The notes beneath the pieces are model-generated. The model saw only the letters and a program-made list of their open reading frames with translations. It did no database searches and had not been told where the DNA came from. The translations under genes were made by a program, and so were the position numbers. Below, piece after piece: positions 47,373 to 58,423 of a DNA stretch of 64,000 nt (within the stretch, counting starts at the first letter, position 1; each line of letters starts with the position of its first letter). This DNA comes from Schistocephalus solidus. Lineage: Eukaryota; Platyhelminthes; Cestoda; Diphyllobothriidea; Diphyllobothriidae. The DNA is taken from the NCBI GenBank assembly GCA_017591395.1, contig WEDG01004095.1, forward strand, positions 124,001 to 188,000, written 5' to 3'.

Positions 47373-48468
47373 ATGCCACCGCCTTGTACAGCAACGGCTG
47401 TGGGAGATGCAGGACGCCTGGATGACCGAAAGGCTGAGGAAATCCAGGGGTATGCAGACCGCAATGAAATGAAAAACGTCTTCAAAGCCATCAAGGAAAT
47501 TTACGGCCACTGCATCAAGGGGACCGAACCGCTGCTCAGCTCTGATGGCACTTCACTTCTGCCGGAGAAATCCAGAATTCGGAAACGCTGGGCCGAACAC
47601 TTCAGAAGTGCCCTTAATTGCTCATCAGTCATCTCTGATGCTGTCAATGACCGGCTCCCTCAATTGGACACGAACAATGACCTGGATCTACCGCCTTCCC
47701 TACCAGAAACCACCCGGGCCGTGCAGCAGATTCCCAGCGGTAAAGCACCGGGAACCGATGCAATCCCACCGGAAGTCTACGAGCATGGCGGAACTCACAA
47801 CCTTCTTCCTGGAGATGTGGCACCAAGGAAAGGTTCTTCAGGATTTCAAAGACGCGACCGTCGTACATCTCTAAAAGCGGAAGGGGAACAGGCAATTCTG
47901 TGATAACCATAGACACATACCGTTGCTCAGCCTCGCCGGGAATATCTTCGTCCGTATCCATCTCAATCGTCTGAACCGGTACCTAGAGCAGGCCCTGCTC
48001 CAGGAAAGCCAATGTAGCTTCCGACGACACCGCGGAATGACCGACATGATCCTTGCCGCCCGTCAGCTGCAAGGGAAGTGCCAGGAGGTGCGAACTCAGC
48101 TTTACACTACCTTCGTGGAGCTGACAAATGCCTTTATCACGGTGAATCGCGAGGGACTGTGGAAATTCATGCAGAAATTCGGCTGTCCTGAGCGGTTCAG
48201 GCACATGGTGTGTCAGCTTCATGACTGGATGACGGCGCGCGTCACTGACAATGGGACGATATCAGAAGCATTCGCATTGACCAACGGAGTGAAGCAGGGC
48301 TGCGTACTGGCTCTCACCCTCTTCAGTCTCATGTTCTCTGCTATGCTGACGGTCGCCTACCGTGATGAGCAGCCTGGTATCCGCCTGGCATATAGAACTG
48401 ACGGAAACCTTCTCAAAAGTCGGCGTATGAAGGCTTCAACGTACGTGTCTATAACTAAAAGTCCATGA
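47373..48468 (+). pseudogene. LINE B reverse transcriptase, two frame-disrupted blocks
   Basis: Blocks at 47373-47903 and 47923-48468 together give the fingers and palm through motif B-C region; FADD lies just beyond in a third frame at 48470. Breaks sit near 47800, 47900 and 48465. Motif A lacks its Asp residues (VELTNAFITV). Confidence 0.8.
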
Positions 48469-50404
48469 CTTGCTCTTCGCGGACGACTGCGCTCTTAACA
48501 CCGTGACGGAGGAGGACATGCAAAGGAGTATGGACCTCTTCGCCGCAGACTGCGACAATTTCGGATTAACAATCAGTACAGCCAAAACGGTGGTCATGCA
48601 CCAACCGCCGCCCAGAACGGAATACAATGTTCCCGAATCAATGTCAACGGTGCTCGACTCAAACACGTGGAAACCTTTGATTATCTGGGAAGCACGCTGT
48701 CACGCAACACGAGAATCGACAACGAGGTTGCGCAACACATCTCCAGAGCCATTCAGGCCTTCGGCCGACTGCAGGCCTCCGTATGGAATCACCACGGTAT
48801 TCACCTGAACACAAAACTGAAGATGTTCAAGGCCTTCGTCTTGACGACACTCCTTTACGGAGCGGGGACCTGGACCGTCTACTCGACCCAAGCCAGGAAG
48901 CTGAATCACTTCCATCTCAGCTGCCTCCACAGAATACTGAAACTTAGATGGCCAGACAGGATCCTGGACACAGAAGTCCTGGAGCGGAACAGAATCCTCA
49001 GCATCCACGCCATGCTGAGGCTAGTGAAACTGCGATAGTGCGGCCAACTGGCGGCAATGGGTGACGAACGAATCCCCAAACGACTTTTTTACGGATATGT
49101 CGCTACGGGTTCTCGTCGAAAGGAGGTCAAAAATAACGCTACAAGGACACTTTGAATCAATCTCTGAAGCAACTGCAAATCAACCCGTCCACCTAGGAGG
49201 ACCTCGCCCAGGATAGACCGGCATGGAGAAGATCCGTGAAGACTGGTGCAGCAATATATGAGGCCAACTGGATTGCCGCTGCTAAGGCCAAAAGGGCGGT
49301 TCGCAAGTCACAAGCACCGCGGATCAACACCGCCAATGCCCAAGATCTGCCAAAGTGCCCATCCTGTCAAGGCACATTCCGTGCGCGGATCGGCCTGTTC
49401 GGACATCTTCGAATTCAATGCTACAACAATCCCATAGCATCAAACTTTGCCAAATCTGCCTCAGAGCCCACGACGACGACCACCCTAACCACTGATAACA
49501 ACTTCATCAATGCCCTGACACCCACGATCACTGACACCATTCTCCCTCCAATTCCTGCGCCGATCACGGCGAAGAACACCACTTGCCCCACTCCCACCAC
49601 CTCAGTAGCCACCTCCGAGTACTTGCTATCTCCAACACCACCACCGCCCCCAGTACCAGCGATGGGGACTAGGTACCAACCTGTCCTCATTGCGATCGCA
49701 CATTCACCTCACACATCGACCTGGTCGGTCGCTTGCGAATCCATCGCACAAAGACTGGCGAACTAGTACCTGGAGCACCAAGGCACAGCAAAAGACCGCC
49801 GCCTCAAATGCCCTCAATGCCCACGCGCATTCACTCATCGCATGGGCCTGATCGGTCACATGCGCATCCACGAAAGCGGAATTCACCGCGATGCCAGCAC
49901 ATCTTGCTCACCCAGCAGCACTTCCCATACTCCCCTCAGGATTTCGACTACCAGTACTCACAGTAGAGCCCCTGCAGACTCAGCACCTCCGGACCTATCT
50001 TGTCCTCATTGTCACGCATCGGCCTGATCGGTCACTTGCGAATTCATCACACAAAGACCGGCGAACCAGTGCCAGGAGCATCAACATACACCCGCCACAC
50101 CCAACTCAACTGTCCGCACTGCACACGAACATTCAAATACCGCATGGGCCAAATTAGGTCACATGCGTCTCCATGAAAACCTGCGGTAGAAAACCGCCAG
50201 GTATACCACAAACACTACATCTCTCCTCATCAGCCTCTGCACCTCACATGATCACATGCAACACCACAAGAAACATGCTCTCAGTCTGCATAGTTGGTTA
50301 AGAGGCAAGTATGATCCTCCATGTGACTCTTCGATTGAACGTGTGATCTGAGCTTGAGAATATAACGGGGCGATAAGCGCCGTGGTTTGGAAGATTGCCA
50401 ACTG

Positions 50405-51045
50405 ACATTTCACACTCAAACCTCGCAGTCAGTCCAATGTGTGTGTGGAGTGGCTGACTGGTGGTCTGAGAGTAAGGCTGCGAAGGCTCCTTCTCAACGG
50501 GACCTCTGACTATCTCACACATTTGAGATGTGAGCCGTTCAACCCCCTGTTGTATGAAATCCTGGTGCGCGTGTTTGGGTGGCTCAGCGCATTTTCCTCG
50601 CTATAAACAATCTGGAGCACTTGAAACTATCACGGTGCGCTTAAAACCGTGGCTTGGAAGGTTGCCAACTGACGGGATAACTCGGACCACGAGGTCAGCC
50701 CAGTGTGTGTTTTTGCGTGGAGTGGCTAACTGGCGGACAGAGAGTCAGGCTGCAACGGCTCCTTCTTAATGTGACCTTTATGGCACTCACACTCCGTAGG
50801 ATCGGTGCCAGGTGTGGTGGTACGTCCAGGGGGTGGCTCCAGCCACCTGCGTCTTCTCCCGCCTCCGGTCTTCTTGACTCTGTCATGACACCTGGCTCAG
50901 GTGGGGGAGGAGAGTGTGTGGTAGCTGCAGCGCAAGGCTACTATCACTTAAAACGAATCCACGCGGAAGTCACCGTACTGCACCACCCTGCTGTTGAGAG
51001 TATGGCGGACCTCGTCGAAATCGAAGGCCGAATTATCGATTCCAA
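50405..51045 (+). repeat. Composite repeat unit, copy 2 (modules P, Q, R)
   Basis: P at 50405-50570, Q at 50630-50790, R at 50855-51045, in the same order and orientation as 38125-38935. It begins about 215 bp after the LINE B stop codon. Confidence 0.75.
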
Positions 51046-51059
51046 GCCTTTTAAAGATT

Positions 51060-53540
51060 TATAACATTTAAATAATCGTCCGCATGCGCTCATGCGCGGA
51101 GTTCCCTGACAAGAAGGAAATTGATATTTCTGTCCTTCAGTACTGACATATTAACATTCTTATATACAGAAACTCATGCAAAATGCCGAAATTTACGAAA
51201 GATTGATAATCACTCGCAAACCGGCATCTACGCATGTAGCAAAATTTTGAAATATTAATGAACAACCTTAAAAAATTTAATACTTACAGGAAATGTGAAA
51301 AGTAATATTATTTTGTTGAGAAATATTAACTTTTTTGAAAAAAATTAGCAAATTCTGAAAACTTGAAAAATCACTGCAAAGGCGACGAATAAATATAAAT
51401 TTTAGATGATAGCGTACGCATTTCGTGTATATTAAGACAACTATCCTTTCGTCAATTTTATTTATCGATATTTCTGTTATTGGATTACAATTAGTCTCAG
51501 ATCGTCCATAAAATACCAGTGAGTATTCCGCGATTTTCACTGTTTTCAATAGATTGGCAATAAATTTAGATCGTGCTCCATGTGTTAATCAAAACCTGCA
51601 AAATAGGATAGTTGTTAAAAGCAGTTACCGAAGTAGTGAGCTTTTGGATATTACTTCTAATTGTGATAACCGTTTGGGTCATATTGTTAGATTCACTCAA
51701 AAATGAAAACTCCTTGCCACGAAAAATGAAAGTCCACAACAAAAGTCAACAAGTAATGTGCATAAGATCAATTAAAAAGCGTTTTATAATAAGTTACCCG
51801 ATGACAAAACGCGTTAATTAGATACTTCGCTGACGAACATATATGGACTTTGCCATTTGCCAAGGTTAAGGCACTGTGAAAATGTGGAAGTTTTATCGGT
51901 TTTGCGGCTTCCCTGAAAATGAGTGATATATTTTCGGCTGAAAATGAAAGAACTCACTCACCGTAAGTATTCAGTCACAAGCGATGGATCGTGCGCATAC
52001 AGCTGAAGTGGGCAGGAGTTCAAATTTTAACAAATAATGACCACTAACAAAATCAATTTGAAGCCTCGGCGTAGTGCGTGTTGACGATGACTTCAGAAAC
52101 CAAAATATCCATGCCAGTGTCCCTCGTCGATGTCGGCGACACTCTTCGATACTCGCTTCTATTAACATGGAGGAAGATGGCCCTCCATAAATTCTGTTTT
52201 TACGTAGAAACCGAATACCCAGGCCTGCCTTGTCACGTTTTCTATGTTGCAGAAACGTCTTCTCCGCACTTCTTATAACAGTGAAATCTGCTGTTCTATC
52301 AAAATTCTCACTTGGACTTTGGTACTCTTACCGTAAATACACTAAGCCAAACTCGAATATGCCGCCCTTGGCTGTTCCAAACAGACCTCTGTACACCCGC
52401 TTCTATAAGGAATATATCATTTAAAGAGAAAAAGGGTTGATCACTAATGAAGATGTGTGCTTGAGTCTACCGCTGAATGTATACGCATGAGCATTACACC
52501 ACCATTGTAGTGAAATTTCGTCTTCTCGCGTCCAAGTGAAGACTTCACTGGCTTAGCCAGTGGCCACTGCTGTCTGATATCCGTGCGTAATAAATTCCCC
52601 CATTGTTGTCTTCGGTCTTTTCCTATAATTTGGAATTTGGCCCGAGGATTGTACTGCACTGAGTACCATCACTGCTTAGAGCCTACAGAACTACCAACTA
52701 ATCGACAATAAAACATATCCAACGTGTTAAATAAAACAATAATCGTTATTATTTAAAGGCTGTATTCTGCTCGCCAAGGCTGAGACGTCAGTACATCCGA
52801 AACCACTTGCATTTGCAGTCCGTTATGAGGGAGATTCGATGTTAATTTAGTGTGTCTGTTTTTTTTTCTGCTGCACTGGAATTAGAATACGCAAACATTT
52901 CTCGGGACGGCCTTATCCATATTCAATTATTTTGAATTAACTCGACTGTTAACAGCACTGTGTAAAGTGTCGTTGACCCTGTTGTATTTTTTAACTAATT
53001 AGATAAGACAATGCAAGGAGCACAGCTGACAACCTATATGCAGTTTGGACAAAACGTTAAGATAGAAGAAAACTAATCGTTGCTCGACAACTCCGCTGTC
53101 AGTGACAACTGAAATTTCTTAGGCGAAAAAGCACATACATGCGATTTATTTAGGAATTTATACCTTCTTTGGATTCTTATACCGTCCGCTTTCACTCGGC
53201 CTACGCTCTAATGCGATCAGTTTAGCTTTTTTTCAATTGGCTGACTTCAAACTACAGATTTATTAACAGAAATCAGCCTAAAGACATTGTGATTATTTTA
53301 TTGCTGCGTGCTTCGGGGCATTATAAGTTTCAATTTATGAGCTGTTTCCAAGGTATTTGACTAAGGGTAATTTAAAAGGATTAGCCTAGATACTTTTTGT
53401 CACTGTCGTACAAAAAATCTCTTCAGTTATGACATCTAGAAAAGTAAAGTCCACTAAACACGTCCGTCGTCTTATAATGACTCGATAAAGGCCCCAGCAT
53501 AACTTGCAACAAGAAAACAGAGCGTTAAGGTCTCTTTATG
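51060..53540. other. AT-rich region, nothing recognised
   Basis: Open frames here are short and compositionally AT-driven. A GC-richer patch at 52500-52640 may be a repeat fragment. Confidence 0.45.
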
Positions 53541-53559
53541 CAGTTAAGTTTAATCACTC

Positions 53560-56500
53560 GAATTCGTTGTTTGAATGACTCCTGTGCACCCGTTTTTGGC
53601 CGCTGGGTTTCCGTGTTAACGCTCTGGACCGTGCAGATGACAGTTCAACGGCGCTCAGAATGTACTCAGATTCTGAGAACCCTATAATTCCCAGCTTCGT
53701 ACTCCGGACGCGTATCGCAAAGCTGTACCTCTCGCGCGCGTGTAAGTGGCAGACATGGTTCTCGACCAATTGCAACTATCCGAACCGATCCATCAACTCG
53801 GACACGCCCTCACCCAAGGCGCTATGAAGACTGCCTCACTCTCAATCGTAACGCCTGCTATGACGGCGCCGGACGCGTGCCCTCGTGCGACTGCCAACAC
53901 CCCCCAACCCATCATCTTACTAGGCTGGATTCTCTACAGACGTCCAACTTCTCCTCATTCTGTTCGGGACCGGACCCGAAGGTCGCAGTGACTAGGGTCT
54001 CCCTATGACTTAAACTGCCACGACAGTCTTCGTGCCCAGCAAAATACACGGGCGTTAAAGGAACCTTTGCACCAGATTTTTCTTTGCATCCGGGCTTCCA
54101 TGCCCCCTGGCAGAGGCTCAATGTAAGGACACGCAGGTGAGTTCACCCTTCAGGAGCCACAGCGCTCACTTCAAGGCGGGGATGGAATTATGTTATCTGA
54201 CAGCTACTATTTGCACGTAATCCCAGGGTTAGCTGGTGGATTATAAATAATGCCACCTTCGTTAGGGTCGACTTTCGTAAACTTCAAGTAAAATATAATC
54301 CCCGTACTGAAGGTTCCGCCATATGTTTTATCTGGTTCCTCCGTTAGACGAGCGAGTTCTCTTGCTAAAGTGACCTGAAACGCCCTGCCTTTAAAGGTGT
54401 TGACGTTGGAACAAGCTAGTCGACCGCCACCACCGACCTTATTCCCACAGCGCTCGAATAAACGCACACGAGACTTCCGCCAAGGTCATCCACGCCCAGA
54501 TGATTGACCAGCTCGCGCAAACCTCTTTCACGAGCACGGGCTAACAGGGAACAAACACTGGCCTTGCCAGCTCCGCAGATACCTCAAATAGCAGTTCGGG
54601 GTAATGTACAGAAAGCTCTCCTCCTGAGCTTACCATCTTTTACTGAGACTCGATCCTGCTTGTGGTGAATAAGCAGCTAAAGAAACACACCCCCGTCCGC
54701 CAAGGGCGTACTGACATTCCGTTTCGGATCAATATGTCCTCCTCAGGTAGCACGATTATGCATTAGGATATACATCTTTGCAAATGCATTGATGCTCATC
54801 GTCGGATATAGTACTCAAAACACTGGCAATTATCCATCGATGTAAACATGGAAATGATAGGATGAAATTAACATTGGACATCAGCCAAATTGATTTAGAT
54901 TCGTTTATTCAGCTGTAACACCTGGAAGTTTAGTGAGGAATCTCATTCCCCGTGCCTTGAGACACTGCTTGAGCCCCTTCCCAGGTCAAATTCTCAGTGA
55001 AGACGTCATGCGGTCGTTGTGCTGATTGAAAAGAGCATAGATGGCTCCAAGCCTCACAGACGCCTATGCAGGCACCCATAAAAAACTCCATTAACCTAAC
55101 TGCAAGCCTGGATCTTTCACAAATTGGCTGACTGACTAATTTACCTTTAACTGCACGTAAAGCAACATCGTCCTTAGAGCCTGGTAACTAACAGAAGTGT
55201 ATAAATTTTCGGGTAGTGTGGTAAGAGTGACCAGCGGGAGTGTTACAGATATGCCAACGGCAAGAAAACGGTATGGAACACAGCCGGGCAACCAATGCTT
55301 GTATGACCCTACTAACAAGCAGAATCGAGGGGCAAGCGTATAATACGGGAATGTTGGCAATAGCGGTAGGCAGTTTAAAGGACGGAAAGGGCGTTGAAAA
55401 TTAAAAGAATTCGATATGCCCACCGTCATCGTGAAAATTAGCTGCTTTTTAGCCCCGAATTAGACCGTATTACAGGCTTACCAAAACTTAACGCTAATCC
55501 CAACCCTGTTGACCGTGTTCGCTAGGGTTAGCATTCGTTGCCCAAAGCCGGTGTGGAATCACGTGCGTGGCCCGGCACTTTTAATGACCTACTCTTAAGC
55601 AAAACATCAGATTCTAGTCATCGATATAACCCAGAATAACTAGCTGCATATAGAGGACCAATAGCTGCATTGCGGCAAGGGTTCCAACACGAGAGACCAG
55701 CCTCCGCACACTTTTGGGTCGAAAGGACTTTAATGCTGTGCGAATCTGAGTGTGGGAACACCAACAAAGCAAAGGTTTGACTGTGGACGCATACAAGAAA
55801 GGTGCTCCAGTTTCAGAACCCAGAAAGGGTGTATATGTCGGAAGCAGGACAACAAAATTGGCCAAAAATGCCCGTACTCTACAAGCGCTGTCAAGGGAGG
55901 AAGCGACAGACGCACTCCGGTTTTCAAACCCACACCAAAAACGTGGTCCGCGAACCTTCCAACGCGCAACTGTGAGCGAATAACGATAAAGGCAATCTAA
56001 CCGTAATCGCAAAAATGAGACCATCAAACGCTTCGAACCGGAGTTCTGCAGGGACGAGGTGACCCTTCACAAACGTTCAAAAAACGTATTGTACAAAAAT
56101 TACTTCTTTACAAAACAAGTACACGAATGCCTTTTCGGTGCGGCCAATGAGGACATTGGAAAGAGACAGGGGTGACGAAAATTTGGAAGTTGGGCGCCGA
56201 AAAAAGGCAGAATACATGTACATCACACCAAAAAAACACACACACGATGACCAAAGAAGGCCCTTCTCATAAGGAGGGGGGGGGAGAGTCCGGGGTAGAG
56301 CAGGACAAAGCATAGGCCAGGGTGGGCGGGAGGGGTAAACAGAGAGGCGTGCATGAATAAAAGATGGTCTGAGGAGCAAGCGAGGGTGGGAGAACTGACT
56401 GTCGAAGGAAGGTGGATTATGCCGAAGTGTACAAAAAGATTAGTCTCTATTGTGCTGCATTGGAACTGTGGCACCTCATTGCATAGCAGCTGCCACGAGG

Positions 56501-57150
56501 ATTGAAAGACAGCCGTTGAGATATTGTAGTGAGGACTGTGGAAGTTTAATGATTGACTGTGGCATGAAAACCGTTAAGTTACGAGTGGGTGTATAGTTCA
56601 CACTGAGGACTGAAAACGGGTGACAAAGGGGGCGGTGCCAATTGGAATATACAGCCAAGAACGGTTGGACGGTCGGCGTATAAATGCAGCAACAACCTAT
56701 ACTTCACCCAACTGAAAGAAAAGTAGGTCAGGAACGTCAAGGGAGTCTCCGAAAATGGGATGTCAAAGAAAGGAGAAAGAAAGAACCGCATACTCAGGGA
56801 TATGCTTCTATAACTTGAGAAATAGATATGGGGATTTCCATGTAGCTCGGGGAGGCAACAAAAGGAACCAGTAGGTCCGGCGAAAAGTGAGCCTGAAAAA
56901 ACGCCGAATAAAAGTGCAGCTTTGTACAATGAAGCATCCAAACAGGATTCAAACACTCAATAATAATAACCTAAGTCTAGTAGTAATGTGGGTGGATGAC
57001 AAGAGCGAAGGAGAGTGGGGCGACTATAAGGAAAATTGATCTAGATCTAGATAAGTGGGTGGTGGTAGGAAAGGATTTCTTATAACCCTCTCCTGTCCTC
57101 CACCCGGCAGGACATGAGAGTAGTAAAGCCCTGTAATGCAAGTAGCTTGC
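53560..57150. other. Unresolved region with GC-richer islands
   Basis: 53560-54600 is GC-rich with long frames on both strands but no recognised domain; a minus frame with LACSNVNTFKGR...LARELARL is faintly endonuclease-start-like. 55610-56010 and 56060-56960 also hold long frames, the latter with G-rich runs (56270-56340). None could be assigned. Confidence 0.3.
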
Positions 57151-57159
57151 CCTAAACTC

Positions 57160-57345
57160 CGGTAAAAGTAATGTAAGGGTTAGCGGTCGATTTCAATTTA
57201 GGTTTAGAGTTAAGGGAGGATTAGGCATAGTGCGGGAAAGCGGGAATAGGTACCCTTCCTGGAATTTAGCGCAAGTCCACGTGTATAACGGGAGGAAGGC
57301 GTTCTTATTCTCGTGTCATGCCGGAGGAGGGGGCTATGTGAGGAA
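57160..57345 (+). repeat. GGGTTA-rich dispersed repeat, copy 4
   Basis: A short tract (taagggttag, gagttaaggg) is followed by cgggaataggtacccttcct, ggaatttagcgcaagtccac. A further possible fragment lies at 55470-55515 (aacgctaatcccaaccct, tagggttagc). Confidence 0.6.
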
Positions 57346-57349
57346 TCCT

Positions 57350-58315
57350 CGCCACTGGTAGGCTTAAAACCGTTGTGGACAACAAAAGCGATCACACGAA
57401 CGTAGCAGCTGAGAAGAGGCGAAGTGAAAGAGTACCTAACACGTTAATATAACAAGACAGAGGAAGAAACATTCAAAGACAGGAACCTTGTGCTGTGCGA
57501 CAGAAACGAGCAACAGATTTTACGAGGTGTCGCGGCCATAATCGATAACTGCGAATTACTAAAAGTATTCTCTTCTTACAGACTCGCTCTACCAAACCCT
57601 CACACAGCTTGTGATCACCCTTTCCCTCTTCATACATCTTACACACTATATTTGTATGAACAGACGAGCATTATTGATTAAATATTTTTAAACTTATATT
57701 ACGTTCGCACATTTCATATAACTGTACTGGCCCGAAAGCACGCATATGCTCGCCAAATGATCCTTTTAAGCGCTTAATGGGAAATTTCACAACTCCAAAT
57801 CCATTATCGTCAGCGCTGCTTGGTCACTGTGTGAGCTGTTCATTTCTAGTAGCCTTCCATCAAGAAGGTTTAAAGTAGCACACTTGCCAACCATATCAGA
57901 GGGCTGGATAATATGGAGGGGGTCAATTGCGCAGTAGAGAGACTCACATGAGCACTTTGCGAGGAGACTCAAGGTGTGACTAGGTTCAGGAGTTCCCGCT
58001 GAAGGCAAAATATTCCGATAAGTTTAGTTAGTTTCCAATGGCAAGCGGCAGGGTCATTTCGCAAACAGAAGCCTGCCATGTGGTCATACCGACCAGTAAT
58101 TATGTAAGCGAGCCATCGATTCCAGGCTAATGTTCCTAGGCGGTCTCAAAGCTCCCCTCTTAAGTAGGTCGCCTCTATGATACACCAAAGCATTTATCGT
58201 GCGAGCAGTTTTATATCGTGCATGAAGTTCAAAATTTTAAATTTGGAAATCCAGAAAGGTTTTTCCAGCCCTACTCAAATATAATTGGAAACAAGACTTT
58301 TATGTAAAAAAACGA
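57350..58315. other. Downstream of GIGYF, nothing assigned
   Basis: Possible 3' flank of the GIGYF homologue. Frames at 57490-57681 and 57787-58008 have no recognised domain. Confidence 0.35.
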
Positions 58316-58318
58316 ACC

Positions 58319-58423
58319 TTATGCGGTCAAACGCATGAGTGTTGCCCTCTTCTCAACAAAGGCTTTGCTAAACTTGGAGAGGCGAGACGACTTTCCGAAT
58401 GAGGCCTCAATGCATTCCAGCAC
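58319..58423 (-). CDS. GIGYF: GIGYF terminal exon with stop codon
   Basis: 105 bp: VLECIEASFGKSSRLSKFSK, then AFVEKRATLMRLTA and TAA. The acceptor is gctgtttcag. The spacing FG-S-F-K-F-KR fits the end of the GIGYF C-terminal module. No clear AATAAA signal was seen in the first 150 bases downstream on the minus strand. Confidence 0.75.
   Translation of the reverse strand: MLECIEASFGKSSRLSKFSKAFVEKRATLMRLTA

Larger units (their letters stand above)
45900..50190 (+). mobile_element. LINE family B, near full-length, with C-terminal zinc fingers
   Basis: 5' untranslated region to about 46335. APE endonuclease at 46340-47020 ([56 protein letters not shown]). Reverse transcriptase at 47400-48650: SGKAPGTDAIPPEVYEHGG, FRRHRGMTDMILAARQLQ, motif A read as VELTNAFITVNREGL where an Asp pair is expected, TNGVKQGCVLALTLFSLMFS, and FADDCALN at 48475. 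The connector has SGEL-type HFHLSCLHRILKLRWPDR. C-terminal fingers: CPSCQGTFRARIGLFGHLRI (49355), HLRIH remains near 49740, and CPQCPRAFTHRMGLIGHMRI (49810). It ends GHMRLHENLR-stop at 50189. Motif A has lost its catalytic Asp and there are several frameshifts, so it is inactive. Confidence 0.9.

Noticed and set aside
51277..51549. 90-residue minus-strand frame as a gene
   Set aside because: AT-rich composition (Ile, Asn, Phe, Lys) and no splice or domain evidence.
55740..56000. Possible gene from overlapping long frames on both strands
   Set aside because: No recognisable domain, no splice-bounded structure and similar-length frames on the opposite strand.
56579..56956. 125-residue hydrophobic minus-strand frame as a membrane protein
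   Set aside because: Hydrophobic residues follow from purine-rich plus-strand composition (TTC/CTT codons on the minus strand); no conserved features.
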